Shown one piece after another: positions 1 through 8,036 of a DNA stretch of 64,000 nucleotides. Both the position numbers and the translations under genes were made by a program. The DNA is from Verrucomicrobiaceae bacterium. Lineage in GTDB: Bacteria; Verrucomicrobiota; Verrucomicrobiia; Verrucomicrobiales; Verrucomicrobiaceae. The first letter of the stretch is position 1, and every line of letters starts with the position of its first letter. A model generated the notes under the pieces. It searched no databases, was not told the DNA's origin, and saw only the letters and a list, made by a program, of their open reading frames with translations. The stretch covers positions 3,038,001-3,102,000 of the forward strand of contig JADJPM010000004.1 in the NCBI GenBank assembly GCA_016713245.1, given 5' to 3'.

Positions 1-528
1 ACCAGCGAAGGGGATCTCACCGGCCATTTGAACTTCACCGGCCGCGTGGATGACTGGAAGGCGCTCAAAGGAAGCGGCGTGCTCATCATCGTGAATGGCA
101 ATCTGCTCTCGGTGCCCATTCTCGGCCCGCTCACGCCCATCATCGGTGCCTTGCTGCCACGGCCCATCGCCGGTTACAACATCGCCAAAGAAGCCTCGTG
201 CAATTTCACCATCGCTGATGGTCATCTCACCACGAAAGATCTCGTGGCGCTCACCAGCAGCTTCCGCGTCACCTCGCGTGGCAGTGTGGATTTCATCCGC
301 GATGATCTCGATTTCGATGCGGAGGTACGCATCCGCGGCCTTTTGGCCATTCCCACTTTCCTGCTCAGCGAGCTGCTCGCCTATCACGGCACCGGAACCG
401 TCTCGAATACCAAATGGTCCCCGAAACTCCTCGGCGGTGGAAGGGGCGGCGGCAGCAACGAGGCATCACCACCTCCCGCCACGCCGCAGGAGCCGCCCAA
501 GAAGCGCCGCTCGCTGTTTGGAAACTGA
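1..528 (+). CDS. AsmA-like protein, C-terminal part (5' end outside window)
   Basis: The reading frame is open from the first base of the window, so the protein begins upstream. The visible 175 residues look like the C-terminal domain of AsmA/DUF3971-type proteins, which sit in the inner membrane and periplasm and are linked to lipid transport to the outer membrane. What is seen: a hydrophobic stretch around 'LLSVPILGPLTPIIGALLP', then beta-rich repeats with 'TTKDLVALTSSFRVTSRGSV', the usual 'unconstrained versus regularised' pattern of this domain. It ends in a low-complexity Gly and Pro/Lys tail (PPKKRRSLFGN). The NHL gene downstream begins about 50 bases after the stop on the same strand. 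Family assignment is by overall pattern, not by a catalytic motif. Confidence 0.6.
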   Translation, partial: TSEGDLTGHLNFTGRVDDWKALKGSGVLIIVNGNLLSVPILGPLTPIIGALLPRPIAGYNIAKEASCNFTIADGHLTTKDLVALTSSFRVTSRGSVDFIRDDLDFDAEVRIRGLLAIPTFLLSELLAYHGTGTVSNTKWSPKLLGGGRGGGSNEASPPPATPQEPPKKRRSLFGN

Positions 529-578
529 CGCAGAAGGTTGAACGGATGCGCCGCGCATGCTCGTTTGTGGCTCTCCGC

Positions 579-1589
579 ATGAAACCGCTCCTCTCCCTGC
601 TCTCCGTCATCGCCCTCGCCGCCTCGCTGCATGCTGAAAAGATCGTCGAAGTCGTCGGCGAAGGTTTGAAGGAGCCTTTTGGCACTGAATTCGATTCGAA
701 GGGCACGATGTATGTCGTGGAGATGGTGAGCGGAAATCGCCTCTTCCGCGTCGATGACGGCGGAAAGCTCGTTCACCTCGCCGGACAAGAAAAAGCAGGT
801 TACAGCGGCGATGGCGGTCCAGCTCTCAATGCGCAGTTCAATGGTCCGCATAACCTCGCCGTGCTGCCGGATGGCAACATCTTGATCGGCGACACCTGGA
901 ACGGCGTCGTGCGGAAGGTGGACCTCAAAACCAGCACCGTGAGCACGCTGCCAGGCTTTAAAGCCACGGGTAAAAACATCAAAGGCACGGGTCCCTACTG
1001 CATCACCCTCGATTTCACCGGCACGAAACTCTACATCGCCAATTTGCAGCAGGTACATGTCGTCGATCTCGCCAGTGGCACCTGCTCCGTGGTAGCTGGC
1101 AACGGCAAAAAAGGCCGTCCTGAGGATGGCGCCATCGCCACCGAAGCCCCGCTCGTCGATCCGCGTGCTGTGGCCGTGGATCGCAAAGGCCAGATCTACA
1201 TCCTCGAACGCGGCGGCAATGCCCTGCGCGTCGTCGGCACTGATGGCAAGATCCGCACCGTGGTGAACGCCAGCGGCAAAAAGGGCGGCGATGGCGATGG
1301 AGGCCCCGCTGTGGATGCCACGATGGATGGCCCCAAACATCTATGCGTGGACAAGGATGACACGGTGATCATTGCCGATGCCGAAAGCCATCTCGTCCGC
1401 CGCTATATCCCCGCCACCGGCAAGATCGAGCGTCTCGCTGGCACTGGCAAACACGCCAAAGGCGCTCCCGGCGTCGATCCCAAAGCCTGCGCCCTTGCCC
1501 GCCCCCACGGCGTGACCATTCACCCGATCACCGGCGAGCTTTACATCACCGACAGCTACAACAATCGCGTGCTGAAGATCGTGAAGTGA
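579..1589 (+). CDS. Secreted NHL-repeat beta-propeller protein
   Basis: A 336-residue exported protein. The start at 579 is chosen because it gives a clean signal peptide (MKPLLSLLSVIALAASLHA); an in-frame ATG at 546 would add 11 residues in front. The mature part consists of NHL-type propeller blades: repeated 'xxGxIYIxD...N.RVxKV' units, for example 'GNILIGDTWNGVVRKVD', 'GQIYILERGGNALRVV' and the final 'GELYITDSYNNRVLKIVK'. The repeated 'GDGGPA' loops are typical of the NHL/SMP-30-like proteins abundant in Planctomycetes and Verrucomicrobia. The ligand is unknown; such propellers usually bind protein or sugar partners in the periplasm. A palindromic REP-like element starts five bases after the stop. 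Confidence 0.8.
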   Translation: MKPLLSLLSVIALAASLHAEKIVEVVGEGLKEPFGTEFDSKGTMYVVEMVSGNRLFRVDDGGKLVHLAGQEKAGYSGDGGPALNAQFNGPHNLAVLPDGNILIGDTWNGVVRKVDLKTSTVSTLPGFKATGKNIKGTGPYCITLDFTGTKLYIANLQQVHVVDLASGTCSVVAGNGKKGRPEDGAIATEAPLVDPRAVAVDRKGQIYILERGGNALRVVGTDGKIRTVVNASGKKGGDGDGGPAVDATMDGPKHLCVDKDDTVIIADAESHLVRRYIPATGKIERLAGTGKHAKGAPGVDPKACALARPHGVTIHPITGELYITDSYNNRVLKIVK

Positions 1590-1594
1590 ATCCC

Positions 1595-1680
1595 GTAGGC
1601 TCGTTCGCTAGAACGAGTGCTTGGGAAGCTTTCGAAAGCCAAGAGACGCCCGACTTCCGCATTCTGGCGAATGCGCCTAC
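1595..1680. repeat. REP-like palindrome upstream of the tyrosine transposase
   Basis: An 86-base imperfect palindrome. The left edge reads GTAGGCTCGTTCGC and the right edge GCGAATGCGCCTAC, which pair with two mismatches. An inner hairpin lies around GGGAAGCTTTCGAAAGCC. The same element recurs after the transposase gene (2304-2387), and a half copy lies at 1691-1714. This layout is that of REP/BIME sequences mobilised by REP-associated tyrosine transposases. Confidence 0.75.
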
Positions 1681-1690
1681 AGGCACCGTC

Positions 1691-1714
1691 GTAGGCTCGT
1701 TCGCCAGAACGAGG
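1691..1714. repeat. Half copy of the REP-like element
   Basis: Twenty-four bases matching the left half of the 86-base palindrome (GTAGGCTCGTTCGCCAGAAC then GAGG). It lies 24 bases before the transposase start codon and has no right half, so it is a single REP arm rather than a full palindrome. Confidence 0.65.
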
Positions 1715-1737
1715 CCTTTCGCCACGTTCACTTTCAC

Positions 1738-2307
1738 ATGTCGAAGGCCCCAGAATCACACAACGAGGATGACCTTCCTGGCCATCTCCCGCGTCTGGCT
1801 GAGAGCGCCTACCAGGGCAAAGCCATCGTGCATTGGACCTTTACCGTGCGGGACCGGGGCACGGGCTGGCTTGATGCCCGGTTCACCACACGCTTTCGAT
1901 GGCTCATGCTGCATGGCTGCGGTCGTTACGAGGTGGCCTGCCCGGTGCATTGCCTCATGCCGGACCACGTTCACATCCTCCTCCACGGCTGGAGCCAGCA
2001 GGGCGATCAGCGAGGTTTCATCCGCTTCCTGCGCCGTCAATCGAGCGCCTTGTTGAAGAAAAGCGGGCACCACTGGCAGCCGCAGGCGCACGACCATGTG
2101 CTCCGCCCGCAGGAAAGCGACCGCTACGCCTTCGAGGCGCTGGTGCATTACATCGCCCAGAACCCCATGCGTGCGGGTCTTGTGAAGCAGGCCCAAGACT
2201 GGCCGCACACTGGAGCCATCATTCCCGGCTCCCCCGAGCTGAAGCTCTGGCAGCCCGACTTTTGGGTGCGCTACTGGCGCTTGAAGAAGTCGCGCGAAGC
2301 TCTGTAG
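1738..2307 (+). CDS. REP-associated tyrosine transposase (RAYT, Y1 transposase family)
   Basis: A 189-residue single-domain transposase of the IS200-like superfamily. The HUH metal-binding motif is seen in 'CLMPDHVHILLHGW' (H77 and H79), and the likely nucleophile is Y138 in 'VHYIAQNPMRAGLV', the signature helix of RAYTs. These enzymes nick and join single-stranded REP hairpins and are usually domesticated single-copy genes. The start at 1738 (MSKAPESHNED) is preferred because the frame upstream runs through the REP repeats. The stop codon TAG is itself the first bases of the downstream palindrome (2304-2387), so gene and repeat are physically fused. No target duplication is seen, as expected for this family. 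Confidence 0.88.
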   Translation: MSKAPESHNEDDLPGHLPRLAESAYQGKAIVHWTFTVRDRGTGWLDARFTTRFRWLMLHGCGRYEVACPVHCLMPDHVHILLHGWSQQGDQRGFIRFLRRQSSALLKKSGHHWQPQAHDHVLRPQESDRYAFEALVHYIAQNPMRAGLVKQAQDWPHTGAIIPGSPELKLWQPDFWVRYWRLKKSREAL

Positions 2308-2387
2308 GTTCGTTCGCGAGAACGAGGGCTGGGAGAGCCTTCACAAGCCAGGAGACGTTCGTTCCGCATTCTGGCGAATGCGCCTAC
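2304..2387. repeat. REP-like palindrome downstream of the tyrosine transposase
   Basis: An 84-base element closely matching 1595-1680, beginning GTAGGTTCGTTCGC and ending GCGAATGCGCCTAC. It overlaps the last four bases of the transposase gene and ends 11 bases before the stop codon of the convergent DUF1501 gene. The inner hairpin (GGGCTGGGAGAGCC region) could also act as a bidirectional terminator between the two convergent genes. Confidence 0.75.
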
Positions 2388-2398
2388 ACCAGCCAGCG

Positions 2399-3823
2399 TC
2401 ACGAAATCAGCTCGGGGATGGCTTTGCCATTCTCGACGATGTGAACGGGGCGGCCGTTGAGGTCGTCGAGGGTGACCTTGGTGTAATCGATGCCGAGGTG
2501 ATGGTAAACGGTGGCGAGGAAGTCGCTGGCGTTGCAGGGGCGCTCGACAACGTCTTCGCCGCGTTTGTCGGAGGCACCGATGACACCGCCGGTCTGGATG
2601 CCGCCACCGGCCCACACATTGGTGAAAGCACGCGGCCAGTGATCGCGGCCGGGTTGCAGCGTCCCTGCAGGTGCACTGGCATCCCCTGCCCCGGTGCTGC
2701 GATCAAAGCTGATCTTGGGCGTGCGGCCAAACTCGCCGGTGACGACGACGAGCACGCGTTTATCGAGTCCGCAGGCGTAAATGTCCTCGATGAGGGCAGA
2801 GACGGCGCGGTCATAGGTCGGCATGCGGAAACGCAGCGCTTCAAACTGATGCTGATTCACCGCGTGGTCGTCCCAGTTGTTCACGCGACCGCACAGCGGG
2901 CCGCTCAGGCTGCTGGTGATGATTTCCACACCCGCTTCGACGAGGCGACGAGCGAGCAAAAGCTGCTGGCCCCAGCGATTGCGACCGTAGCGATCCCGCG
3001 TGGCGGCATCTTCCTTGTTCAAATCGAAGGCATCACGCGTCTGTGGATTGGTGAGCAGCGTGGCGGCCTGGGCTTCGAACTCATCGAGAGCTCCCAGCTC
3101 GCCTTCGCGGTCAAACGCACGCTCCATTTTGTCGAGACTGCGGCGCAACGCCACGCGGTCGCTCAGGCGGCGTGTCTCAGCATCATCCGCAAGGCCGATG
3201 TTTGGCACCTGAAAGCTCGGGCGGTTGGGGTCATCGCTCACGGCAAAAGGTGCATAGGCATCGCCCAGATAAGCCGGGCTCGAATACTCTGGCGAGGCGG
3301 CTGGCACGCCGATGTAGTTTGGCAGCGGATTGGCGCGTCCGCCTTCCTTCGCACGGAGGTAGTGCGCCACGGACATCCAATCCGGCAGACGCGGCTTGGG
3401 CTTGTCACGCGTGTCTTTGTCGCCGGAGAACATCTGCATCGTGCCGGCGGGGTGACCGCCAGCGGATTGATTCATCGAGCGGACGATGGTGAACTTGTCC
3501 GCGATCTTCGCATTCATCGGCAGCAACTCGGTGAAGATCGTACCCGGCACTTTCGTGCTGATCGTTTTGAAGGGACCGCGATACTCGCTGCCGGAGTCCG
3601 GCTTCGGATCGTAGGTGTCGATGTGCGATTGACCTCCCGGCAGCCAGACCATGATGATGGACTTGCGCTCGGACTTCGGCTTCGCGGCATTCTCAGCACG
3701 CAGTTTCAGCAGTCCGGGCCAGCTCATCGTCGCCATGCCGGCCAGACCGAACTGCATGAAGCCACGACGCGATAGCGGACCGGCGCAGCGAACGAGAGAT
3801 GGAGGTTGGATGATGGAGGACAT
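2399..3823 (-). CDS. DUF1501 protein, Tat-exported
   Basis: A 474-residue protein of the DUF1501 family, related to the alkaline phosphatase/sulfatase fold. The N-terminus carries a twin-arginine export signal (SRRGFMQFGLAGMATMSW). Family landmarks include 'MVWLPGGQSHIDTYDPKP', 'TIVRSMNQSAGGHPAG', 'GVEIITSSLSG', 'VVVTGEFGRTPKIS' and 'GRDHWPRAFTNVWAGGGIQ', ending in the usual 'ASDFLATVYHHLGID'. In Planctomycetes and Verrucomicrobia these genes normally sit beside DUF1549/DUF1553 cytochrome partners; none is adjacent here. The biochemical role is not established; a secreted hydrolase is likely. It is convergent with the RAYT gene. Confidence 0.88.
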   Translation of the reverse strand: MSSIIQPPSLVRCAGPLSRRGFMQFGLAGMATMSWPGLLKLRAENAAKPKSERKSIIMVWLPGGQSHIDTYDPKPDSGSEYRGPFKTISTKVPGTIFTELLPMNAKIADKFTIVRSMNQSAGGHPAGTMQMFSGDKDTRDKPKPRLPDWMSVAHYLRAKEGGRANPLPNYIGVPAASPEYSSPAYLGDAYAPFAVSDDPNRPSFQVPNIGLADDAETRRLSDRVALRRSLDKMERAFDREGELGALDEFEAQAATLLTNPQTRDAFDLNKEDAATRDRYGRNRWGQQLLLARRLVEAGVEIITSSLSGPLCGRVNNWDDHAVNQHQFEALRFRMPTYDRAVSALIEDIYACGLDKRVLVVVTGEFGRTPKISFDRSTGAGDASAPAGTLQPGRDHWPRAFTNVWAGGGIQTGGVIGASDKRGEDVVERPCNASDFLATVYHHLGIDYTKVTLDDLNGRPVHIVENGKAIPELIS

Positions 3824-3918
3824 GAGGGTGACAAACCTACGCCCTCCATGCGCCGCCTTTATCGAGCGAAGAAAGCATTGCGCCCTCCTCTCCTCGCGTT
3901 ATGGACAGTGCTCCCTTC

Positions 3919-5068
3919 ATGGAAAAGAACACCAAATCCATCCTGACAGACCTCCAGTCACTCGACACGGCGTCGCTGAAAGCGCGCCTGGGCGAGCTCC
4001 GGAGGTATCTTTGACGTCCCGAGACTACGCGATGAGCTGGCGATGCTCGAAGACCGCATGGGAGCCCCCTCTTTCTGGGATGATCCGAACGCGGCGAAGA
4101 AGTCCATCGACCGCTCGAATGTCATCAAAAAGAAAATCATCCCGCTCGAGCAGCTCGAAGGCCGGGCGAATGAATTCGACGGCCTCATCGAACTCGCCAA
4201 GGACGCTGGCGACATGGAAACCTGGCGTGAAGTTCAGGACGAACACACGCGCCTCGTCAAAGAAGTGGGAGATTTCGAGCTTCAGCAGCTTCTCAGCGGG
4301 CCGTTTGATCGTGGCAATGCCTTCCTCACCATCCACAGCGGCGCGGGCGGCACGGAGGCCTGCGACTGGGCGGACATGCTCCTGCGCATGTTCCAGCGCT
4401 GGTGTGACCGCCGAGGCTATAAAGTCGAGATGATCGACTTCCAGGCCGGTGACGAAGTCGGCGTGCGCAGCGCCACGCTCGAAATCATGGGCGAAAACGC
4501 CTTTGGCTTCCTTCAATGCGAGCGCGGCGTGCATCGCCTCGTGCGCATCAGCCCCTTCGATGCCGCGAAGAAGCGCCACACCTCCTTTGCCTCCATCGAT
4601 GTGACCCCGGACTCCGAGGAGGAAATCGACATCGTCATCCGCGATGAGGATCTCCGCGTGGATACCTACCGCGCCGGCGGCAAAGGCGGCCAGAACGTGA
4701 ACAAGGTGGAAACCGCAGTGCGCATCACGCACATCCCCAGCGGCGTCATCGTGGCCTGCCAGATCGAGCGTTCACAGCCGAAAAACCGCGCCAAGGCCAT
4801 GTCCATGCTCAAGGCCAAGCTCTACCAAATCGAAGAGGACAAACGCGCTGCCGAGCTGAACAAGCAATATGGTGAAAAGTCCGACATCGGCTGGGGCAGC
4901 CAGATCCGCAGCTACGTCTTCCAGCCTTACCAGATGGTCAAAGATCACCGCACCGGTGAAAAGACCAGCAACATCGACGACGTCATGAACGGCGACCTTG
5001 ACCCCTTCATGGAAGCCAAGCTCCGCGGTCGGAAGGCGGGCGATAGCGACGCGGACGACGACGTCTAG
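3919..5068 (+). CDS. prfB: Peptide chain release factor 2, with programmed +1 frameshift
   Basis: Release factor 2 recognises UGA and UAA stop codons and triggers peptide release. The gene is in two frames. Codons 1-31 run from 3919 to CTT at 4009-4011, followed by an in-frame TGA at 4012-4014. Translation slips +1 and resumes with GAC at 4013, giving a 382-residue product. The slip site CGG AGG TAT CTT TGA C matches the known prfB signal, including the Shine-Dalgarno-like CGGAGG just upstream. The long frame holds the stop-recognition tripeptide SPF ('LVRISPFDAAKKRHTSF') and the catalytic GGQ ('RAGGKGGQNVNKVE'). Low RF2 favours the shift, so the gene is autoregulated. An in-frame ATG at 3901 is an alternative start six codons earlier. 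Confidence 0.97.
4001..4015 (+). promoter_or_regulatory. prfB: prfB programmed +1 frameshift site
   Basis: GGAGGTATCTTTGAC: an internal Shine-Dalgarno-like purine run, then the slippery CTT codon and an in-frame UGA followed by C, a weak termination context. This is the classic autoregulatory site of release factor 2 genes; it requires the ribosome to shift +1 after CTT. Confidence 0.95.
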
Positions 5069-5113
5069 TTTTCAGCGCAAGTTGCCTTCATGCGGCTCGT
5101 TCCAGCGGGCCGC

Positions 5114-6541
5114 ATGAAGCTTCTCGCGTTTCTCTTTCTCCTGCCGCTCGCCGTTTTCGCCGCGGACAAGCAGCCGAACATCATCTTCATCATGGCCGAT
5201 GACCTTGGCTGGACGGATGTGGCCTGCTTTGGCTCCAAATACTACGAGACGCCGAACATCGACAAGCTCGCCACTCAGGGCATGAAGCTCACGCGGCATC
5301 ACCACTGCCAAAACTGCCAGCCCACCCGCGCTGCGCTGATGACCGGCCAGTATGCCGCCCGCACCGGCGTCTATACCGTCGGTGGCATTGACCGCTTTGA
5401 CTGGTCCACCCGTCCGCTGCGCCCCGCCGACAACGTCACCGAGCTGCCGCTGGAAAAAACCATCGTCGCCCAAGTGCTGAAGAAGGCGGGCTATGCCACC
5501 GGCATGTTCGGCAAATGGCATCTCGGTGAAAAAGGCGACCACCATCCCGGCAAGCGCGGCTTTGACGAGGCCATCGTGAGCATGGGCAAGCACTTCGACT
5601 TTGCTACCAACCCAAAGACCGAGGTGCCTGAGAGCCAATACCTCGCCGACTTCCTCACGGACAAAGCCGTCGATTTCATCAACCGGCACAAGGATGCGCC
5701 CTTCTTCCTCTACCTGCCGCACTTTGGCGTTCACTCGCCTCATCAGGCAAAGAAGGAGCTCATCGAGAAGTTCCAGCCGAAGCCCGGTGTCGGCGGTCAC
5801 AAGAACCCCATCTATGCCGCCATGATCGCCAGCGTCGATGAAAGCGTCGGCCGCGTCATGCAGACGCTCGACGAGTTGAAACTCGCTGACAACACCGTGG
5901 TCATCTTCACCAGCGACAACGGCGGCGTCGGCGGCTACGCCCGCGAAGGCATCCTGAAAAGCGCTGGCGACATCACCGACAACGCTCCGCTGCGCAGCGG
6001 TAAAGGCAGTCTCTACGAAGGCGGCACGCGTGTCCCCTTCATCGTCCGCTGGCCCGGCGTCACGAAGGCCGGATCAGCCTGCGACGCGCCAACCATCCAT
6101 GTCGATCTGCTGCCCACCCTCGCCGAGATCGCCCACGCCGCGCCGCCCGAAGGCCAGCCGCTCGATGGCGAAAGCCTTGCGCCGCTTTTCCGTGATGGAG
6201 GCGCATCTTTGAAGCGCGAGGCCATCTACCAGCATTTCCCCGGCTACCTCGGCGCAGGTGAGAACACTTGGCGCACCACACCCGTCAGCCTCGTCGAAGT
6301 CGGCGATTGGAAGCTCATGGAATACCTCGAAGACGGCCGCTTGGAACTCTACAATCTCAAAGATGACCTCGGAGAGTCCAAGAACCTCGCCAGCACCAAC
6401 CCGGACAAGGCCAAGGAACTCCACAGCAAGCTCCAAACCTGGCGCGAAGCCATCCAGGCCCCCATGCCCACCAAGAACACCCCATCCGCCGAACCCACCA
6501 AAAAGAAGAAGGGCAAAGGCAAGAAGAAGGCCGATGAATGA
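5114..6541 (+). CDS. Secreted sulfatase (arylsulfatase family)
   Basis: A 475-residue type I sulfatase that hydrolyses sulfate esters, probably from sulfated polysaccharides. The start at 5114 is chosen over 5090 because it begins a good signal peptide (MKLLAFLFLLPLAVFA). The metal site is visible in 'NIIFIMADDLGWTDV', and the formylglycine precursor is C68 in 'CQPTRAALMTG'. Further marks are 'GMFGKWHLGEKGDHHPGKRGF', 'HSPHQAKKE', 'IFTSDNGGVGGY' and 'RSGKGSLYEGGTRVPF'. The C-terminus is an unusual lysine-rich tail (KKKKGKGKKKADE). Maturation needs a formylglycine-generating enzyme, not seen in this window. An ISL3 element is inserted about 70 bases downstream. Confidence 0.93.
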   Translation: MKLLAFLFLLPLAVFAADKQPNIIFIMADDLGWTDVACFGSKYYETPNIDKLATQGMKLTRHHHCQNCQPTRAALMTGQYAARTGVYTVGGIDRFDWSTRPLRPADNVTELPLEKTIVAQVLKKAGYATGMFGKWHLGEKGDHHPGKRGFDEAIVSMGKHFDFATNPKTEVPESQYLADFLTDKAVDFINRHKDAPFFLYLPHFGVHSPHQAKKELIEKFQPKPGVGGHKNPIYAAMIASVDESVGRVMQTLDELKLADNTVVIFTSDNGGVGGYAREGILKSAGDITDNAPLRSGKGSLYEGGTRVPFIVRWPGVTKAGSACDAPTIHVDLLPTLAEIAHAAPPEGQPLDGESLAPLFRDGGASLKREAIYQHFPGYLGAGENTWRTTPVSLVEVGDWKLMEYLEDGRLELYNLKDDLGESKNLASTNPDKAKELHSKLQTWREAIQAPMPTKNTPSAEPTKKKKGKGKKKADE

Positions 6542-6601
6542 AGGGTGCCTCGCCCCAAAGCGGCTGGAACTGCAAATAAGCTAAGGCCCGCCCCTTCATT
6601 T

Positions 6602-6609
6602 GATTTAAC
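6602..6609. repeat. Left 8-bp target duplication of ISL3 copy 1
   Basis: GATTTAAC directly before the left inverted repeat; the same eight bases follow the right end at 7923-7930. Eight bases is the duplication length known for ISL3-family elements. Confidence 0.9.
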
Positions 6610-7922
6610 GGTTCTTCGCGGGTTTTAGTGGGTTGGCTGGGGTTTGAGGTCAAGCCTGCCGCAGTGAAAGAGGATGCGTGTGCGATAGTTGGCGAATGAG
6701 CGGAAGCCTCTCGCGGCGCTTTTGATCGCCTGGATGCGGCTGTTGAGGCCTTCGCTCGCCGCGTTGGTGATGCGGTGCTTGATGTAATTGAGGATATCCT
6801 GCCAGTGCGTGTCGATGAGCTTCGCCACCTTCTTGAGGGGCTCCAGACGGCTGCTCATCACCGCCCTGCGCCACCCTTTGTAGAACCGCTCTGCCGCGCC
6901 AGCATACAGGTAGTTCCAGAAGTGCCGGAAGTCCTCCTTGTAGTGCCACGCACGGCTGGTTTTCAGATCCAGCTCGTGCAGCTTGCGGAAGCTCACCGCC
7001 TCTCTGTTGCGCTTGTCCTCGTAGGTGCGCATCCACTGGTATTTGCTGCCTTTGAGCGTGTCATCACCTATGCTCATGAGCCTCTTGTGCTCGTCTTTGC
7101 GCACGCGGTCCACCGCAGCGTTGAGATGGGCGCTGATGTGGTAGCGGTCATGCACGATGTCACCTGCGGCAGCACCTGCCTGGCGGCCTTGAGATAAGCA
7201 TCCCACATATCCATGGCCACGGCTTTGATCCCTCCACGATGTGCTTGGGGGATTTGCTCCAGCAGCGCGACGGCGTCCTCGTGTTTGCGCCCGTGCACCA
7301 CTTCGATCACTCGGGCGGCTCCTTCGCTCAGGTCGTTGAGCGTGGTGATGTAGTCATGGCCGCTGCCGAAGCTCTTTTCGTCCATTCCTGCGTGCTCGAA
7401 GTCCTCCAGGCTGCGCCGGTTCAGTCCGCGCTGCACGGCCCGTTCCATGAGCCGCTGCGCACCTTCCCAACCGATGCGCAGCAGTGCGCATGCCTCGCTG
7501 GTGCTCGCCGCGCTTTGCAGCACGGCGACGCCGAAGGCCTCGAACATCCAGGTGAAGGGCGAGTGCTTGGCGGCCCATGGCACCCCGATGGTTTTGACGC
7601 CGCAACGCTCGCACTGGCAGCGTGGCACCCGAGCGCGCAGCTCGGTCTCAAACTGCATGGTGTCCAGATGCCTCCACTTCCTCTCCGGCGCGTGATCGAA
7701 GATGCTGCAACGACTCTGGCATCCCGGACAGATGACCGTCGAACCGCCCGTGTGCCGCAGCCTGATATGCACCGCACGCGCCTCCATGCTCAGCTTCACC
7801 TCCTCAACCTCCCAGTCCTTGTCGAGTCCGAGGAGTAGATGATAGTGCGCTCGCAGGCTTTGATCGTTGGGCATTCACCTTCTTACCCCACCTTCAGCAT
7901 CCATCAAAACCCGCGAAGAACC
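6610..7922 (-). mobile_element. ISL3-family insertion sequence, copy 1
   Basis: A 1313-base element bounded by perfect terminal inverted repeats of 17 bases (GGTTCTTCGCGGGTTTT at the left and its complement at the right) and by the 8-bp duplication GATTTAAC. It contains a single transposase gene on the minus strand, broken by a frameshift near 7162. It lies between the sulfatase and the kinase genes and interrupts no visible gene. A near-identical copy lies at 62504-63818. Confidence 0.95.
6625..7874 (-). pseudogene. ISL3-family transposase, frameshifted (copy 1)
   Basis: The N-terminal frame runs from 7874 and holds the ISL3 zinc-ribbon (CPGCQSRC ... CQCERC) and the first catalytic Asp region (HAGMDEKSFGSGHD), then 'AVAMDMWDAYLKAARQVLPQ'. 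At about 7162 one base is missing relative to copy 2 (GTCACCTGCGG against GTCGGCCTGCGG), so the frame changes. The remaining catalytic part (VHDRYHISAHLNAAVDRVRK ... SEGLNSRIQAIKSAARG, with the final Glu) continues in another frame to 6625. An undamaged protein would have about 416 residues, a normal ISL3 length. As read, no full-length enzyme is made. A sequencing indel is an alternative explanation. Confidence 0.9.
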
Positions 7923-7930
7923 GATTTAAC
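7923..7930. repeat. Right 8-bp target duplication of ISL3 copy 1
   Basis: GATTTAAC, identical to 6602-6609; perfect conservation suggests a fairly recent insertion. Confidence 0.9.
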
Positions 7931-8036
7931 CAAAGCGACACGGAAATTCGCTCCGTGAGGAACATCCTACTTGCCAAAGGGGCGGCGAATGGGCTTTGCT
8001 TGTTTTTGACACACTTTTTTCACACTCCGAGGACGG

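Noticed and set aside
384..1340. A 318-codon minus-strand frame over the NHL gene
   Set aside because: It is the antisense of the strongly coding plus-strand gene with His/Gly/Ala bias typical of such mirrors.
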